In this document: piece after piece, positions 1 through 12,400 of the stretch
Layout: each line of letters starts with the position of its first letter
How positions within the stretch are numbered: position 1 is the stretch's first letter
Assembly: GCA_936450465.1 (NCBI GenBank)
Contig: OW388291.1
Span: 76,346,436-76,410,435 of the forward strand
From: Gibbula magus
Taxonomy: Eukaryota > Mollusca > Gastropoda > Trochida > Trochidae
Reading direction: 5' to 3'
Length of the DNA: 64,000 nt
The notes under the pieces: model-generated
The model's database searches: none
Seen by the model: only the letters and a program-made list of their open reading frames with translations
Told to the model about the DNA's origin: nothing
Program-made: the position numbers and the translations under genes

Positions 1-106
1 CGCTCAATGTAGCGCTCAATGTAGCGCTTCTTCTCTCTTGAACGACACAGTGCAAATACCTTAAAGTTTGCTCGCCTTGCTACGTAGCGCTACATTGAGC
101 AATCGC
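1..106. repeat. short inverted and tandem repeat
   Basis: The motif gcgctcaatgtagcg occurs twice in tandem at the left edge, and its reverse complement (tagcgctacattgagc) follows near 85-100. The unit runs off the start of the window. It adjoins the perfect hairpin at 107-167, so both may belong to one foldback element. Confidence 0.55.
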
Positions 107-167
107 GTTCAAGATAGGTTTCAAAGTAATCGCTCTGTGAGCGATTACTTTGAAACCTATCTTGAAC
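107..167. repeat. perfect 28-bp foldback hairpin
   Basis: Two arms of 28 bases (107-134 and 140-167) are perfect reverse complements around a 5-base spacer. There is no coding content. The exact match suggests a recent foldback element or replication-generated palindrome rather than an old relic. Confidence 0.85.
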
Positions 168-602
168 ACGGCTCAGTACTAAGTGTTTCTAAAATTGTTA
201 TGTCAAATAATCACAATTAAAATCATCAAGAAGCTTTCATGCTTACACAAAAATTCAAACATTAAATGTACTTTAAAAAATGTATCAACTCATATTGAGT
301 GATCTTTTCAAGAATGAACTTTGTCAGTCTAATAAAAATAAATAAATAATTAATTGATTAAATTCATAATTTTTATGAGGTTTTCTTTATTACATTTTGT
401 AGTGATTGAAACAGAGAGTTGATTTATTCAATTTTAGAAGTATATTCAACATATTGTATAATTAAAGCACGTTGTGATTTAAGACGGTAGTATACGTAAA
501 TATTTTGAAGAAACAGTATATTTTGGTACATGTACTGGCCAAATAACCAATGACTAATTGAACACCTACGAGATGAAGACAATGAATGTTAATAAACGTT
601 GA
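168..602. other. AT-rich stretch, nothing recognised
   Basis: I see no gene, RNA or clear repeat here. Confidence 0.5.
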
Positions 603-740
603 AAGTATGAAATACTCTTAGCTTTTTTCATTTATTAATTTTACTCCTCACTTTTTATTTTGATGAGTGAAATACCCATTGACCTTTTTCATTTGGTTAA
701 TTTACTCCTCATTTTTTATTTTGATGAGTGAAATACTCAT
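603..740 (+). repeat. two-copy tandem repeat, period about 61 bp
   Basis: The string ttttgatgagtgaaatac recurs at about 657 and 718, with the surrounding T-rich sequence repeated as well. A 61-residue open frame across it is a by-product of the repeat. Confidence 0.6.
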
Positions 741-1227
741 TGGTGAAAATAATTATCTGGAGCCCTGTAATTATACATTCCCCTTCGTATGCGTTTCGAA
801 AAAGACAATGATAGGCGATCGATTCAAACTTTTAGCTTATGTTAGGGATTAAATGTATGTACAATGAACATAGTATTGTATGCAATGGATGGTAACATGT
901 TCACATTCAAACCGGAATTTTAAGAGACAAATCTTATCTTTTGTTTCATGTTTCGCTTCTTAGTTTCCCCTTCTTTGATAATAAGCAAAGTGGTTGGTAT
1001 ATATAGATGCCCTGGAAGCCAGACATGTAGTTACCTATAAACAAGCACACAATATACAGAAATTATCGCGTATGTACAAACAATCAAATTATATGACAGA
1101 TAATATACAATGAGTGAATATGCTGTCCCAATGCTGACAAGGCAATGTTCATACAATATGTTTCAAGGATGTCGTACCTGGAAGGTCATGAGCCGGATCT
1201 TTCGGTTTATAGCGAGGTTGTAACTAA

Positions 1228-1912
1228 TTATACCCCCGCTTTACAACGTAAGCGGGGGTAAATAGCGTTAATTCTGTCCGTCTGTCCGTCACAAAACTTT
1301 GCATATTTCTCAAACTATACATGCTAGCTTCACCAAACTTGTTACACATGTTGGCAATGATCTCTAGTTGTGCCTTTTGAGGGTTAGATCAATTTCTGAT
1401 TTTTATTTGTTTCGGTTTCCATGGAAACATGACCAAACAGTGACTCCGTAAGGAAGTCATTTTGTGCGGAGCATATTTCTCACACTATACATGCTAGCTT
1501 CACCAAACTTGCTACAGATGTAAGCCATGATCTCTAGTTGTGTCTTATGAGGGTTTTTAGTGTTTTTTGCGGTTTCCATGGAAACATGACCAAACGGTGA
1601 CTCAATAAGGAAGTCATTCTGTGTGGAACTGATTTCCTAAACTATACATTCTAGCTACACCACACTTCATATAAATGTCAACCATGATGCCTAGATGTGC
1701 CTTTTGAGGGTTAGACCTATTTCTAAATTTTATTTTTGGCTGTTTCAATGGTTTAACAGTTTTCTCTGGAATTGTACATTCGCTATTTTTCATTCAACTT
1801 TTCACACAGGTTAATCATCCCCATAGTTGTGCCTTTCCTATTTTCAGTTATGTCAAACTATATTTGGAAGCGGGGTATGTGAGCTTTGCTCTCTTCTACA
1901 CTTGTTATCTGC
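1228..1912 (-). mobile_element. pearl-like non-autonomous element, copy 1
   Basis: Read on the minus strand this starts near cttgttat with a small gtgagc/gctcac hairpin. It then carries about three tandem units of roughly 165 bp, each containing an aaactatacatgctagctt-like string, then a short tccgtc (ACGG-type) microsatellite, and ends in a tacccccg...cgggggta hairpin. Related copies lie at 38480-39236 and 53628-54763 on the plus strand. A leader, roughly 160-bp core repeats and an ACGG microsatellite are the described layout of molluscan 'pearl' elements, which are considered non-autonomous Helentron relatives. The assignment rests on architecture, not on a search. Confidence 0.6.
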
Positions 1913-2321
1913 GCTCGATTAATGAAAACCTGAGAAAATGGTTTGTCGACAGTTCGGTCACAGTATTTGTTCATTTGTTGACTGATTAGTCCGACCTCTC
2001 CTGGAAGGCAAGATTTGGCAACAGTTAAACTTCTTTGAAGTTTCGCTGAACGCTACATTTGTTGTGTTAAAGGATTAAAAGCAATGGGTTAAATCAATAT
2101 GAGAATTTCATAACGAAATCGGTTGATGTTACCTCAGTAATTATTGCTTGATTTTTCACTATATGAGAACGGTGGAGGTTTTGCACCACTTGTCGAGTGA
2201 ATGGTTATTGATTGCTATTCGCTATATTAATTGATAAGTCACTAATTATTAGTTGATTTAACTCACCAATATTAGTTTTTGCGGGTCATTCAGAAGTGGA
2301 TGTATAAAAACACAATATTTT
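1913..2321. other. no gene recognised
   Basis: AT-rich sequence with no recognisable coding region or repeat. Confidence 0.45.
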
Positions 2322-2446
2322 CTGGATAACAACTTCTATATTGTAAAGATACACGACGTTTCTGAGTGTGTGATTACCTTTAATCTGATGGAGGGGGTCG
2401 TGTCGAAATGTCGTGTATCTACAAATTATAGAAGTTTTTATCCAGA
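2322..2446. repeat. imperfect foldback element
   Basis: Arms of about 36 bases at 2322-2357 and 2410-2446 are near-perfect reverse complements. The loop is about 50 bases. A 60-residue minus-strand open frame over it reflects the hairpin and is not taken as a gene. Confidence 0.7.
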
Positions 2447-2725
2447 CAATCCTGTTTTCAATTATCATTTAATTCTAACTAGTTATTACAGTTATTACAA
2501 ATGTATGACTTAGTCTATTTAATACCCATATGGTTGAAAATAACCGAGTTAATATTATTGATATGAGCACATGTGCACATATCACGTTTTCCTAGCAACC
2601 ATTGTTTCACCATGACTTTCCGTGTGTGCCGTCATAAAACGAGTGTTCGTGACGTCACTGTAGCTTGAAATGGGTTGTTTCCTTGCTAAGTTTACGCGAT
2701 TCAAATGGAATAAAATGGGTAATAA

Positions 2726-2821
2726 AGAAATTATTACACACGAAAGTGTGTCATATGGCTTTTACGAAATTCACACTGGTATCGTAAAAGTCACATGACA
2801 CACTTCCTTGTGTAATAATCT
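2726..2821. repeat. imperfect foldback element
   Basis: The arm at 2726-2769 (with acgaaagtgtgtca) is the approximate reverse complement of 2781-2821. It is a short MITE-like hairpin with no coding content. Confidence 0.65.
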
Positions 2822-3378
2822 CTATATGTTATACCAAGATGACACCATATATCACTTGCAATATGGCAAATCAACAGATAGGTCATATATGTCCGTTCCA
2901 ACTTCAGGTGGAGGAAGATATATTTGTACTGACAGTTACATGTTCAGGCAACTACATCGTGGACGTGTCACGATAAGAACTGTACTTCCAGTAATTCTAC
3001 AATTGATGACATCGTCACCAAGCGTCATATCCAGCATATTGATTGAAATATATTTTATTTATTCAAAAAAAGGATTCAACACAAGTTATCCAACTTAGAA
3101 AAGCCCTCTCCAAAAAATTACATGTTTCAATATCACAACAGTGTACAACAAGCGGAGGATGGGCAGTTACGATATGTACAAGAGAAGTTAGAGAAAACTT
3201 TTAGTTTTAGAGATGTAAACCACGGACCAGTGTATAATGACATAAAGGTACGCGTAACAAATGTTGATGATATTTACATACCTCCAGTGACGTCACATCA
3301 CTATACTGCCTATAACATTACTCAATAATTCATATGTGGATGTATTGTCACATATTATTAATTAACTATCAATGTTAT

Positions 3379-3747
3379 GGCACGTATACGGTATTTACGG
3401 TCTAGACCATATGATTCGACAACTGGGCCAATACGGGAAAACTGGGCCAATACGAGACAAACTGGGCCAATACGGGATAAACTAGGCCAATATGAGCCTG
3501 AGCATGCGCTGTCGCTTCACAACTTTGACCTATGGTATCTGTTCACCTATCTTGTTTATATTTATTATTTCAATATAAATAAGATGTTTAGTGATGTTCA
3601 AATAGAATGAAAAGAGGTCAATTAATAAAATTGTCATTAATTAAGTATTTCCGTATTGGCCGAGTTACAGCTTCTCGACTTCGTCTCGGGCCAATACAAC
3701 GGACCTCGGACCTGAAACTGGGCAAATACGGAAATACTTAATTATTA
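3379..3747 (+). mobile_element. MITE family N, copy 1
   Basis: The left part has several tandem copies of a ctgggccaatacg unit. The right part has an inverted pair, about 3636-3665 against 3718-3747, and the phrase ccaatacaacggacct. The same order of segments recurs in inverted orientation at 24640-25028, where it interrupts a lectin gene copy. The 77-residue open frame inside is not supported as a gene. Confidence 0.65.
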
Positions 3748-4411
3748 TAGCTAAAATGGATGGAATTATCATGAAACCGCCCTCTTGTTATCAGAAATGA
3801 GCTGGCCACTGCAAATGATAACGGCCCTCTCAGCGCTGACGACGGGCCATTATCACTTTGTTTCTAAGTGACGTCACTTTAGAATCTCCTCTTGCAATTT
3901 CAACAATATGGCGACCAAATGAGCGTATCGAATCGAATATTTTGAAACGTATTTCACGTCTTTCTTTCAAACGAGGACACGTAATTTTGCCAAATCATGA
4001 TATAAACACGATGTGACAATACAACCGCACAGTTTTTAAGTGTTTTAACAAAATAAAGACCTTCAATGTTATATTTAGGTAACCTAAGTACGCATGCATC
4101 CTTAACTTGCTAAATATGTAGATATTCGTTGATATTCATTATTTCACTGGATGGTTATATAATAAAACACGACTATGCATCAGTATGATAATCAGTAGAT
4201 ATAGACTGCTTTCGTTTCCCCGATCAACGGCTGACAAATCAGCTTGGGTTCGTGACAACCGTGAAAGTCAAGCGACCATGACGTCATTCTTCACTTGTGA
4301 CGTCACAGTGGTTCTCGGCTGTAACACTTTGCTGTTTTTGCTGTTTTATGCAACTGTAATTAAAACTTGTAGGAGAATTCGGTTGAAAGTACAAATTCCA
4401 TCCATTTGAGC
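3748..4411. other. no gene recognised
   Basis: Two short inverted patches but no convincing exon. A 74-residue open frame at 4185-4409 has no recognisable domain. Confidence 0.4.
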
Positions 4412-4560
4412 TATAATAGGGGTAACTTGTTTTTCAGGACATTATCATTTGCAGAAGCCCCCGGTCTTTTTCAACTGCCCTCCTTCGTCGGGCAGTTAAT
4501 TGAAGACCTCGGGCTTCTGCAAATGATAATGCCCTAAAAAACAACGTTACCCCTATAATA
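4412..4560. repeat. foldback element
   Basis: The left arm runs from about 4412 and the right arm ends at 4560. Both contain cttctgcaaatgataat or its complement and end in ggggtaac/gttacccc. A 66-residue minus-strand open frame derives from the hairpin. Confidence 0.75.
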
Positions 4561-4744
4561 ACATTATAATCCCCGATATTGTAACGTAATATCCGTCTAA
4601 CCCGGGCAATTATCTTAATAATGCCCCTCTTCAAATATCTATATTAAATACAGAGAAGTTAAATTTAAGATGAAAATTAGTGTTTGTTATGTCTAAGAAC
4701 TGAAAAACAACTGTAAATTCAAACATAAATCTGCAAATGTTTTT

Positions 4745-4850
4745 TTTCTCCAATAGCCCGTCTCGAACCCGAAACCTCTATACTCCTGCACTCCGGCGCA
4801 GCGACGATACCACTGTGCTACAGGTTCTTTTTATACCTACGGCTTTTCAC
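4745..4850 (-). repeat. tRNA-like SINE head, degraded
   Basis: On the minus strand there is an A-box-like tagcacagtggta and, about 40 bases later, a B-box-like ggttcgagacg. This is the layout of a tRNA-derived SINE promoter. No tRNA cloverleaf or body could be confirmed, so this is a SINE relic at best. Confidence 0.35.
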
Positions 4851-4946
4851 CAAGGGGGGATATTTTAAGGACGACTCTTTTATTTTTCGCGCTGTCAATT
4901 AGAATAGACGAAACATAGATTTAACCATGGGTCGGTTTGTAAGCTT

Positions 4947-5041
4947 GATAAAACATGCCAAAGGGTGCTTATGCGATTTAAAACCCTTACCCTTGGGATA
5001 AAGACTCGGGGCTAACGCCCCTCGGAACGGCATGTTTTATC
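4947..5041. repeat. short foldback element
   Basis: gataaaacatgcc at 4947-4959 is repeated as its exact reverse complement at 5029-5041, flanking about 70 bases. An internal gggtaag-type inversion is also visible. Confidence 0.6.
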
Positions 5042-6814
5042 CTATTCATATTATCAATATTGGCAAGACCATCAAATGTACAGAAGAAGAAAGGAAACAG
5101 TGCATACAAAGGACGTAAGCAGGTCGGAAACCACAGAGTTTGCAAGGAGAGGGGAAATCATAACAGAAGACCACCCGCAGTTCCAAACAGAGACAAATAT
5201 ATGGATCAAGCTGATTATCATCACTACGAATCAGATGAGTCCTTCTCAATAGAGGGATGAATCAGTCCCCAGTATTATCATCAGCTGAGGACTTAGACCA
5301 AACCAACACAAGTGCAACCGACCAAACCACTGTGTCACCAATAGAAACAACACCATAAAAAAGGTCTTTTGAGTAAATTAGATTTTATAAGAAGAACATT
5401 TTCAAGAAGCACACAATCTTATACTCCCCGAAACTACATGTATGCTAGAAATGTCAATTATGCAAGCAAATGATCAATTCACTGACTGTGGGCCAGGATG
5501 TGAGACCTGCAATGACTCAAATTTTAATCCCTCGTAAATAGTTTAGTGTGTGCTAATCAAGCTAACCACTTGTCACTTACCAATCAATCAAAGTCTATTG
5601 TACATTGTTTAAGCTACCTATATATTCGCCATGTTGAAAATGCCCCACACTGTTGAAAAGACTTGTAAACAAGTCGAAATGCTTCCAGTCATCATTAAAA
5701 TCAAGTGTCGTCTGAAGTATTTTATTTTTATATACATTTACTTCACGTGAGACCTTCCTCAATTTTTTTCATATCTATAATCCACGTGGAAAGACTGAAG
5801 ATGGCACAGGCTAAGGATATCATGAAGGCGATTAAGCAGCTGAAGAGGAGCAATGAAAAAGTGATATAATCAACAATCGACATTACTATTTACTCATTCC
5901 ATTACCTTGAGAGACATACGTCATTTGAAGGGGAAATGATCTCAGTAATCGATGCTGGTTTATACATATTTACTTCCCAAGGGAAGGAACCTAATTGGTG
6001 AACAAGCAAATGCTAATGTATAAACGGCTCCGGTATACAACGGAATCATTTACATGTCATTATGAATGTACAATAATAACAGTATATACATGTAAATTGA
6101 TGTATTGATGCTTCTTGTGAAATGCCATTAAAGTCATAACAATTTATGAAAACTGATGTCAATAAATAATACATTGGATGACAAAAATGTATTATTACAT
6201 ATTTTATAAAAGTTTTTAAATGTAATATAATTAAAATTCAGTTTTATTTATTTCAGCTAGTAATTATTATTTTTTAAATAATGGTAAAATTGGTCCCGTT
6301 TTATACCACATTTACTAAGTTCATTAAATACAAACCACCAAGTCGATTCATAACAATCGTAAACGTCTGAGTCTCTTTATCATGGACTAGGCTGGACGAG
6401 ATACAGTGTATTATGATACTCATTGAGCTAAAGTTATTGACACGATGTTTCTTTGAGATTACTCTTCCATGTGCTGTGCATACTTGTCATACAAACCAAT
6501 TACAGCAACTTCAAACTGTGATCGTTTGATTCTGAAAATTAAACGCGTGCATGGTGGAGTAAAACTATGATTATTCACAATTTAAATTTACTGTATTTGA
6601 TTTAATTTCTTTGTTAAATTAGATTGGTACATTTTTGCTACATACTATGGTCTTGATGACGTAGTAGACAACGGCTTCCTGCAAGAGAAAAGGACAATAC
6701 ATATTTTAAACAAAGCCATTTTCACATGTTTAAAGATAAATATTAGGTGCATAATATGTTTCTCTTCTCTCAATACCGTTTGCTCTACAGTCTGTTCACC
6801 CAATTCCTTATCTT
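5042..6814. other. no gene recognised
   Basis: Two overlapping open frames at 5046-5260 lack recognisable domains. The stretch 5640-5720 resembles the 3' tail of a retroelement: a GACTTG/CAAGTC stem followed by GAAA. The rest is AT-rich with no visible feature. Confidence 0.4.
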
Positions 6815-8153
6815 AGTGCAAATGTCATGTAAATTGACGCGGACCGTAACGTCAGTAAATTTACATCCCATTCAATGACCATATTCATTCTCAAAAGTAT
6901 CCTGTGATCACGACGCCAGTGATACATGTTTTCTAAATTTGGCATGATCAAATAGACATAAGGGCTATATTTGAAAAATAAAATTTCATTAATTTACAAA
7001 TAAATGTTTTCATATCCATTAAATGAGAACAAAACAAAAACAATGGACGAACATAAGAGGAACAGAAGATGAGCCTCATCACCGAGAGCACTATTACAAA
7101 ATGTACTAATCTATCTTCTTTGTTAACATTATACCATCTTCCAATTTCAATAGGAAGTCTATGATTGCAAGTTCTAATTCTAGTAAACCAAATACGAACA
7201 TTTAATGGAAATTGTAATAGGTATGTTTCTAGATTTGGGGATTGTTTAAACATACACTAAACGCCAAAAGAAACGTTACCCCACTTCTTTTTTTAATAAC
7301 TTTTTAAGTATCAAATATATTTGAGAAATGAATGGTTCAAAAGAAAGCTAAATAACGTAGCCTTATGCTAATAACACGTTTAAAAATCCTGATGGATTCA
7401 TATTGTGGAAAAATGCAGCTTGTTTAAGAAGTTTAAAATTGTCCGGTTTTCGACCAGGCTGGTAGTATCCAATAAATAGGATTTAGATGCCCAGAAGAAG
7501 TTGAAAGTAAACTTTTACGTTTGTGACTAGACAAAAAGGTTGTATGCTTTACATCATAACCCCTAAACGATGAAAATACTGTTATTGAGTAAGTTTAAGT
7601 GTGAAACTTATGAAATATATTTTTCTAGTCATTAAAGATCTTTTTTCGTAATTTACCTTAGTGAAAACGAGTTTACTGTGTTGTCAAATGACTTAATAGT
7701 ATTTAGGAACACAGATAATTATTTATGTGAACATTCTTCCAGGGTAGTTTTAACAACTTTGATAAGAGGTAAAGATATATTTTGGTCACAAGCAGACATT
7801 GATAACATAAGTCTATATAAAACACTGGACAATGTGTGAGTAGATGAGATAAGCTTGCACCAGTATGATACGATTCGAACATTAACAAGAACATCTAACG
7901 GGAATCTTCCCAATTCACCATATACCATATAATCTGGGATTGACTGTTTTACTTTTACAATATATTTACAAAATTTCAAGTGTACTCTTTCAAGAATGAC
8001 ACATTTTTCGAAACCCCAAACTTCGGAGCCATACAACAAAATTGGCTGTACAAGGTTGTCAAACAGTTTAAGCTGACAATCAATTGGTATATCTAACAAT
8101 CTCATTTTTCTAAAAACAGCATACATAGGTCCCTTCGTTTTGACAGATGTCAT
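6815..8153 (-). pseudogene. decayed non-LTR retrotransposon (LINE), C-terminal part
   Basis: The minus-strand frame 8153-7719 contains QLKLFDNLVQPILLYGSEVWG, the conserved block downstream of the reverse transcriptase in many LINEs. The reading is then interrupted and resumes at 7253-6948 with HRLPIEIGRWYNVNKEDRL, a block typical of the C-terminus of the same ORFs. Frames are broken and the 5' part is missing, so this is a dead, 5'-truncated copy. The 3' tail (6815-7020) has a second, more decayed relative at 23700-24060. The truncation edge near 8130 lies close to the left edge of the duplicated lectin block. Confidence 0.7.
7254..7705. mobile_element. insertion within the LINE relic
   Basis: The two LINE coding blocks are separated by about 450 bases with no LINE similarity, beginning with aacgccaaaagaaacg. 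This is inferred to be a later insertion. Its family and exact ends are unclear. Confidence 0.4.
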
Positions 8154-8244
8154 TGATATATGATATTAACAGCAAGCTAGTATACTGATTATTCGCACTT
8201 AGTGTATGTCTTCATCATCTGCTTCAAAAAATACATGATATTTC

Positions 8245-8490
8245 AAGTTCCAACTATTGGGATCGATTCCTAGATTGGTAAAGGTTTAGGATATACCATC
8301 TACTGACTATGGTGATCGATTCCTAGTTATGAATGCTTATGATATTTCAACTTTTCGAATGTAGGCGTCGATTCTTAGATGGTGAACCGTTATGCTATTG
8401 ATCTACCAACTATGGGGATCGATTCCTAGATTGTGAAGGGTTATGATATTTCATTTACCAACTGTAACGGTCGATATCTACACAGTGAAG
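8245..8490 (+). repeat. degenerate tandem repeat, period about 55-58 bp
   Basis: The phrase ggatcgattcctaga recurs with variation about five times, each time followed by ttatgatatttca-like sequence. The same array is in the duplicate at about 27867-28110, so it predates the duplication. It lies upstream of exon 1 and could be part of the 5' flank or promoter. Confidence 0.65.
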
Positions 8491-9235
8491 TGCATTTATC
8501 TCGTTTGTCCACCTTATTATACCTCTCTTGTCAAGCAAACCAATAAGGACCTTCAATCTATGATTTTTGTTTGTTTCATGCCAAAGTTACATTCTAAAAA
8601 TGAAATGTGTGGTTGGTAGGTTACAACTATGACGATACAATATTTAAATCTTAATGTATTTGATTTACTTTTCTGTTATTATTGAAATTTGCTAGAACCA
8701 GATTATGGGCTTGATGAAGTTGTACTTTCAACAGACAATGCCTTTCTGCAGAAAAAAACCCAATACATATCGATGTCAAAAACAGCTATTTCCAAATATT
8801 TTTGAGTACATAATAGGTTTCTTTTCCATTTATTGCTTTGTAAATAAAACTCTGAGAACAATACCTTTAGCTCTGATGTAGGATGCGCCGCCATTATAAT
8901 GTAACACGAGAAACGTGTGTTTTCAAAGGTACCAATAAGTTTGTTTTGCGAAAACAAAAAGTCACATTGTCGTTCCACAATGAGAAAATCAATGGTGATA
9001 CAAAGGTTGATGGGATGAAGTGGCGAAATATGTTTGGCTTAACGATTTGATGAAGCGAACGTTTTTTTTAACCCATTAACGACATCAAGATGTGAAATAT
9101 GAAAGTTAAATAATTATTTTCCATTATTCCCCACTTGAGTGTATTTGAATAAGAACAACAATGTAAGCAGTGAAGAGGTTTCAGGTCTGTCTGGTACCTA
9201 TCCGATACAGTAACAACATATGCTGCTAGCTCGAG

Positions 9236-9458
9236 ATGGTGTTCCTACAGCTGTTAGCCTTCACATATGGAACATTCACTGCCTTTCCACCACCGATAAT
9301 TGTCTCCTCGAGGCTGGAATGTCTCTTCCTCTGTTATCATCAGGCAAACTGCTCTTCTTTCTTCTATTTCGATGGATCCTGTTTTCCTATGGAACATGTA
9401 TATGCTGTGGCTGAACAGAGTATTTCGTTAGGATCGGAATATTTTGTCTGGGAATCAG
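9236..9458 (+). CDS. lectin copy 1, exon 1: signal peptide and apple/PAN-like segment
   Basis: 223 nt ending in phase 1 at a gtaatt donor. About 10 bases differ from copy 2 exon 1. The Cys pattern (C..C..C...C) and the FFYFDG stretch suggest an apple/PAN-type fold, but the segment is short and the family call is tentative. Confidence 0.85.
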
Positions 9459-12400
9459 GTAATTGAGTTTCATATTAAAATGGTTTTTTTAAATTAATTC
9501 ATTGGTGTATACCTTCATGGTGTCTTCAACGTTGCAGAGGCCGGGCATTCACTTTAAATAAAAACAGACATTATTATAAATGGTATTTGTTTTTATTCAG
9601 TCCTTTAATGCCACGAATCAGAGATTCCGGGGGTATGTATTTCACTTGTCCGTCTGTCTATTTGCTGTGTGATAGTCCTCTGATACTTGACCAGTGCATC
9701 GTATGATGAGGCCTTTCAGTTGAGATCATATTGTTTGACCTTGTGATTTTGATCTTGACGCCGGAACACTTTTTCGAACATTTTACAAAGGTAATATCTT
9801 TTATTGGTTAATAGGCCTTTCATACTCGACATATGCAGCTATTGGTATTGTAGATAAGCCTCTTGACAATGCTTCTAGAAAATACTAAATGAAAAATGTT
9901 CTTTTGTTCACAATATGATCTTCCGTTTTAATGACTTTGACATTTCATATTTATACAGAACAGATCTGTCGACATTGAAAAAGATATAGTATGTTTTTGT
10001 TTAAACATCATTATTTATACTCACCGTTGATAGTTAACAATATGCCCAATTATCCTAATCTGTCTAATCCCGACAATCTTTACACAGATAAAAGACAGAG
10101 TTATCGCTCAAGTGAACTGCACTCACCACTCACCGGCAGGTGGCCTACCTTATATGGTCATTGCTTCTTCTGATGGACAGACACGAAGCCGAACGCGACC
10201 GAGGGGAGGCCGGGAGGGAACTTACGATTGTTAACTATCAACGGTGAGTATAAATAATGATGTTTAAACAAAAACATACTATTATTTAATATACTCTCCG
10301 TGATAGTTAACAATATGCCCGATTGCCACAGAGGTGGAGGGGAGCGAGAGGCTCCTAAGAGGGATAGCTCTGTCTTAACAAGAGTCAAGTTGGTGAGCCA
10401 ATGCCACGTAACCAGCCTGAACCCCGATGGGGTTCATCTGTCAACCGGAGGGTTAAGCTTGACCCAACTCGTAACCGGAGGGACTCTCACCCGCGTGGTC
10501 ACCAACTAAAGAAAAGACAACAAACGCATCACTAAAATCATCGAGACTATGTTTAATAGCAACTCCAGACTGGTCAAGGAGCAGCCGAATTAACGAGGGG
10601 GGGGTAGGCCTCTTCGGTACGAGGCCGACGGAACTCGTTGCTGGGCGTACACCTGTGCGCCCAACCGATGAATCCCCTCCATGTCCTCGTTGGAAATGTC
10701 TCTCAGATAGTGATTGGCGAACACCAGGCCCGACTTCCAGAAACAGCCGGCCATGATGTCCGCCACTGCCATGTTACTGTGAAGAGCCATCGTAGCCGAG
10801 ATGGCTCTTATCTCGTGTGGATTGGCCCTCGCTGGCGGGTCGAGGCCCGCGGCCTTGTAGGCGTCCAACACTGCCGAGCGGAGATACACACTGAGTTGAC
10901 GCTTGTCTAACTCCCGAACACTAGTCTGGGAGTGCGGGAGAAAAAGTTTCCTTCTCCCTTGACGTAGTGTCTTGGTCTTTTCGGTGTAGATCCGCAGGGC
11001 TCTCACCGGACAAAGGAGCCGATCCTCGTCCGTCGGATCTATGCTACCGGAAAGAGACGGTAACGAAAAGGTTCTACCCCTTTCGTCTGCGGCTTGGTTC
11101 TTACAAATGAACTCAGGGGCTAACCCCAGTGACGCCGACCCCCCGTCTCTCACCTCAAAACGCAAGAGGTCCGCCTGGAGAGCGTGAAGCTCTGAAATCC
11201 TGGCTGCGGACCCCATCGCAACCAAAAAGGCTGTTTTGATGGTGAGACGGAGAAGAGTCGTCTCTGTCAACGGCTCGTAGTGGTCCGACTTGAGATGGTT
11301 GAGCACCACTGTCAGGTCCCACTCCGGCGGCCTGAGTTTCCTCCGCCCGTCCTCATTCCGGTAGGTCTTAATCAGTTCTTTAAGGACCGAGATGTCCACC
11401 TGGGGCTCACGCTTCCTAAGGACTGACATGACCGCCGCCAGGTTGGTGTTAATTGAGGAAGCTTTGAGCTTCCTCACCTCTCGTAGGTACACCAGGTACT
11501 CAGCTACCTGCGGGACCGTTACCGCCTGGATGGCATACCCCTCCTTCGCGCAGAAGGCGGCGAAGGCGCCCCACTGGGCGTCATAGAGATTCCTCGTGGA
11601 GGGTCTCTGCGAAGAGGCGACCGCTTCGGCAACGGACTTGGAAAACCCCGCCCCTGTCAACCCCCTTTGGAGACAAACCAGGCGTGAAGGTGGAGCGCCT
11701 GGGGGTTCTCGTGAACCCGCCCGCTTGGTTTGCTCGTCAATAGGTCCCATCTCAGAGGGAGGGGAACAGGGTCTTGGCGGCACATCCTCCTCAGGGGAAC
11801 GTACCAGGCCCTGGCTGGCCACAACGGAGCTATGAGCAGGAGTTGAAGTACTCGTGTCTCCTGTACCTTCGCCACCACGTGACTCAGGATGGCTTGAGGG
11901 GGATAGGCGTAGGCGACCATCCCCTCCCATCCTAACGCGAGCGCATCGAGAGCCCACGCGGCCGGGTCCGGTACGGGGGACACGTACGTCGGCAACTGGT
12001 GGTTGAGCCGAGTCGCAAAGAGGTCTATGTGAGGTCTGCCGAACCTCAAACACAGACTCTCGAACACCCTCGGGTGCAACATCCACTCCGTCGAAGGAGG
12101 TTTGTCCGGTCGAGACAAGGCGTCCGCCAGGACGTTCTTGGCTCCCGGGATGTGCACCGCTCTGAGAGAGAGTCCGAGACTGTCCACTAGGTGAAACAGC
12201 TCCGCCACCAGTTGAAGTAGAGAGTCTGCCTTGGTTGACCCCTGCTTGTTTATGGCCCAGGCCGCCGCTGAGCTGTCCGTGTGAACACACAGGACCTGCC
12301 CCCGCAGGCGACCTGACCAATGGCTGATCGCCAGCCTTATGGCGTCCAATTCGAGGACGTTGATGTGGCGCCGCGCTTGCGCTGGCGACCACACCCCCGC

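Larger units (their letters stand above)
8130..9515 (+). repeat. duplicated block, copy 1 (5' part of lectin gene)
   Basis: This block closely matches 27748-29190, through the upstream region, exon 1 and the start of intron 1. Copy 2 has about 54 extra bases near 28648-28702, which are missing here near 9020. Similarity resumes at 16373-16790 against 29190-29580, so about 6.9 kb lie in copy 1 but not in copy 2. Confidence 0.85.
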
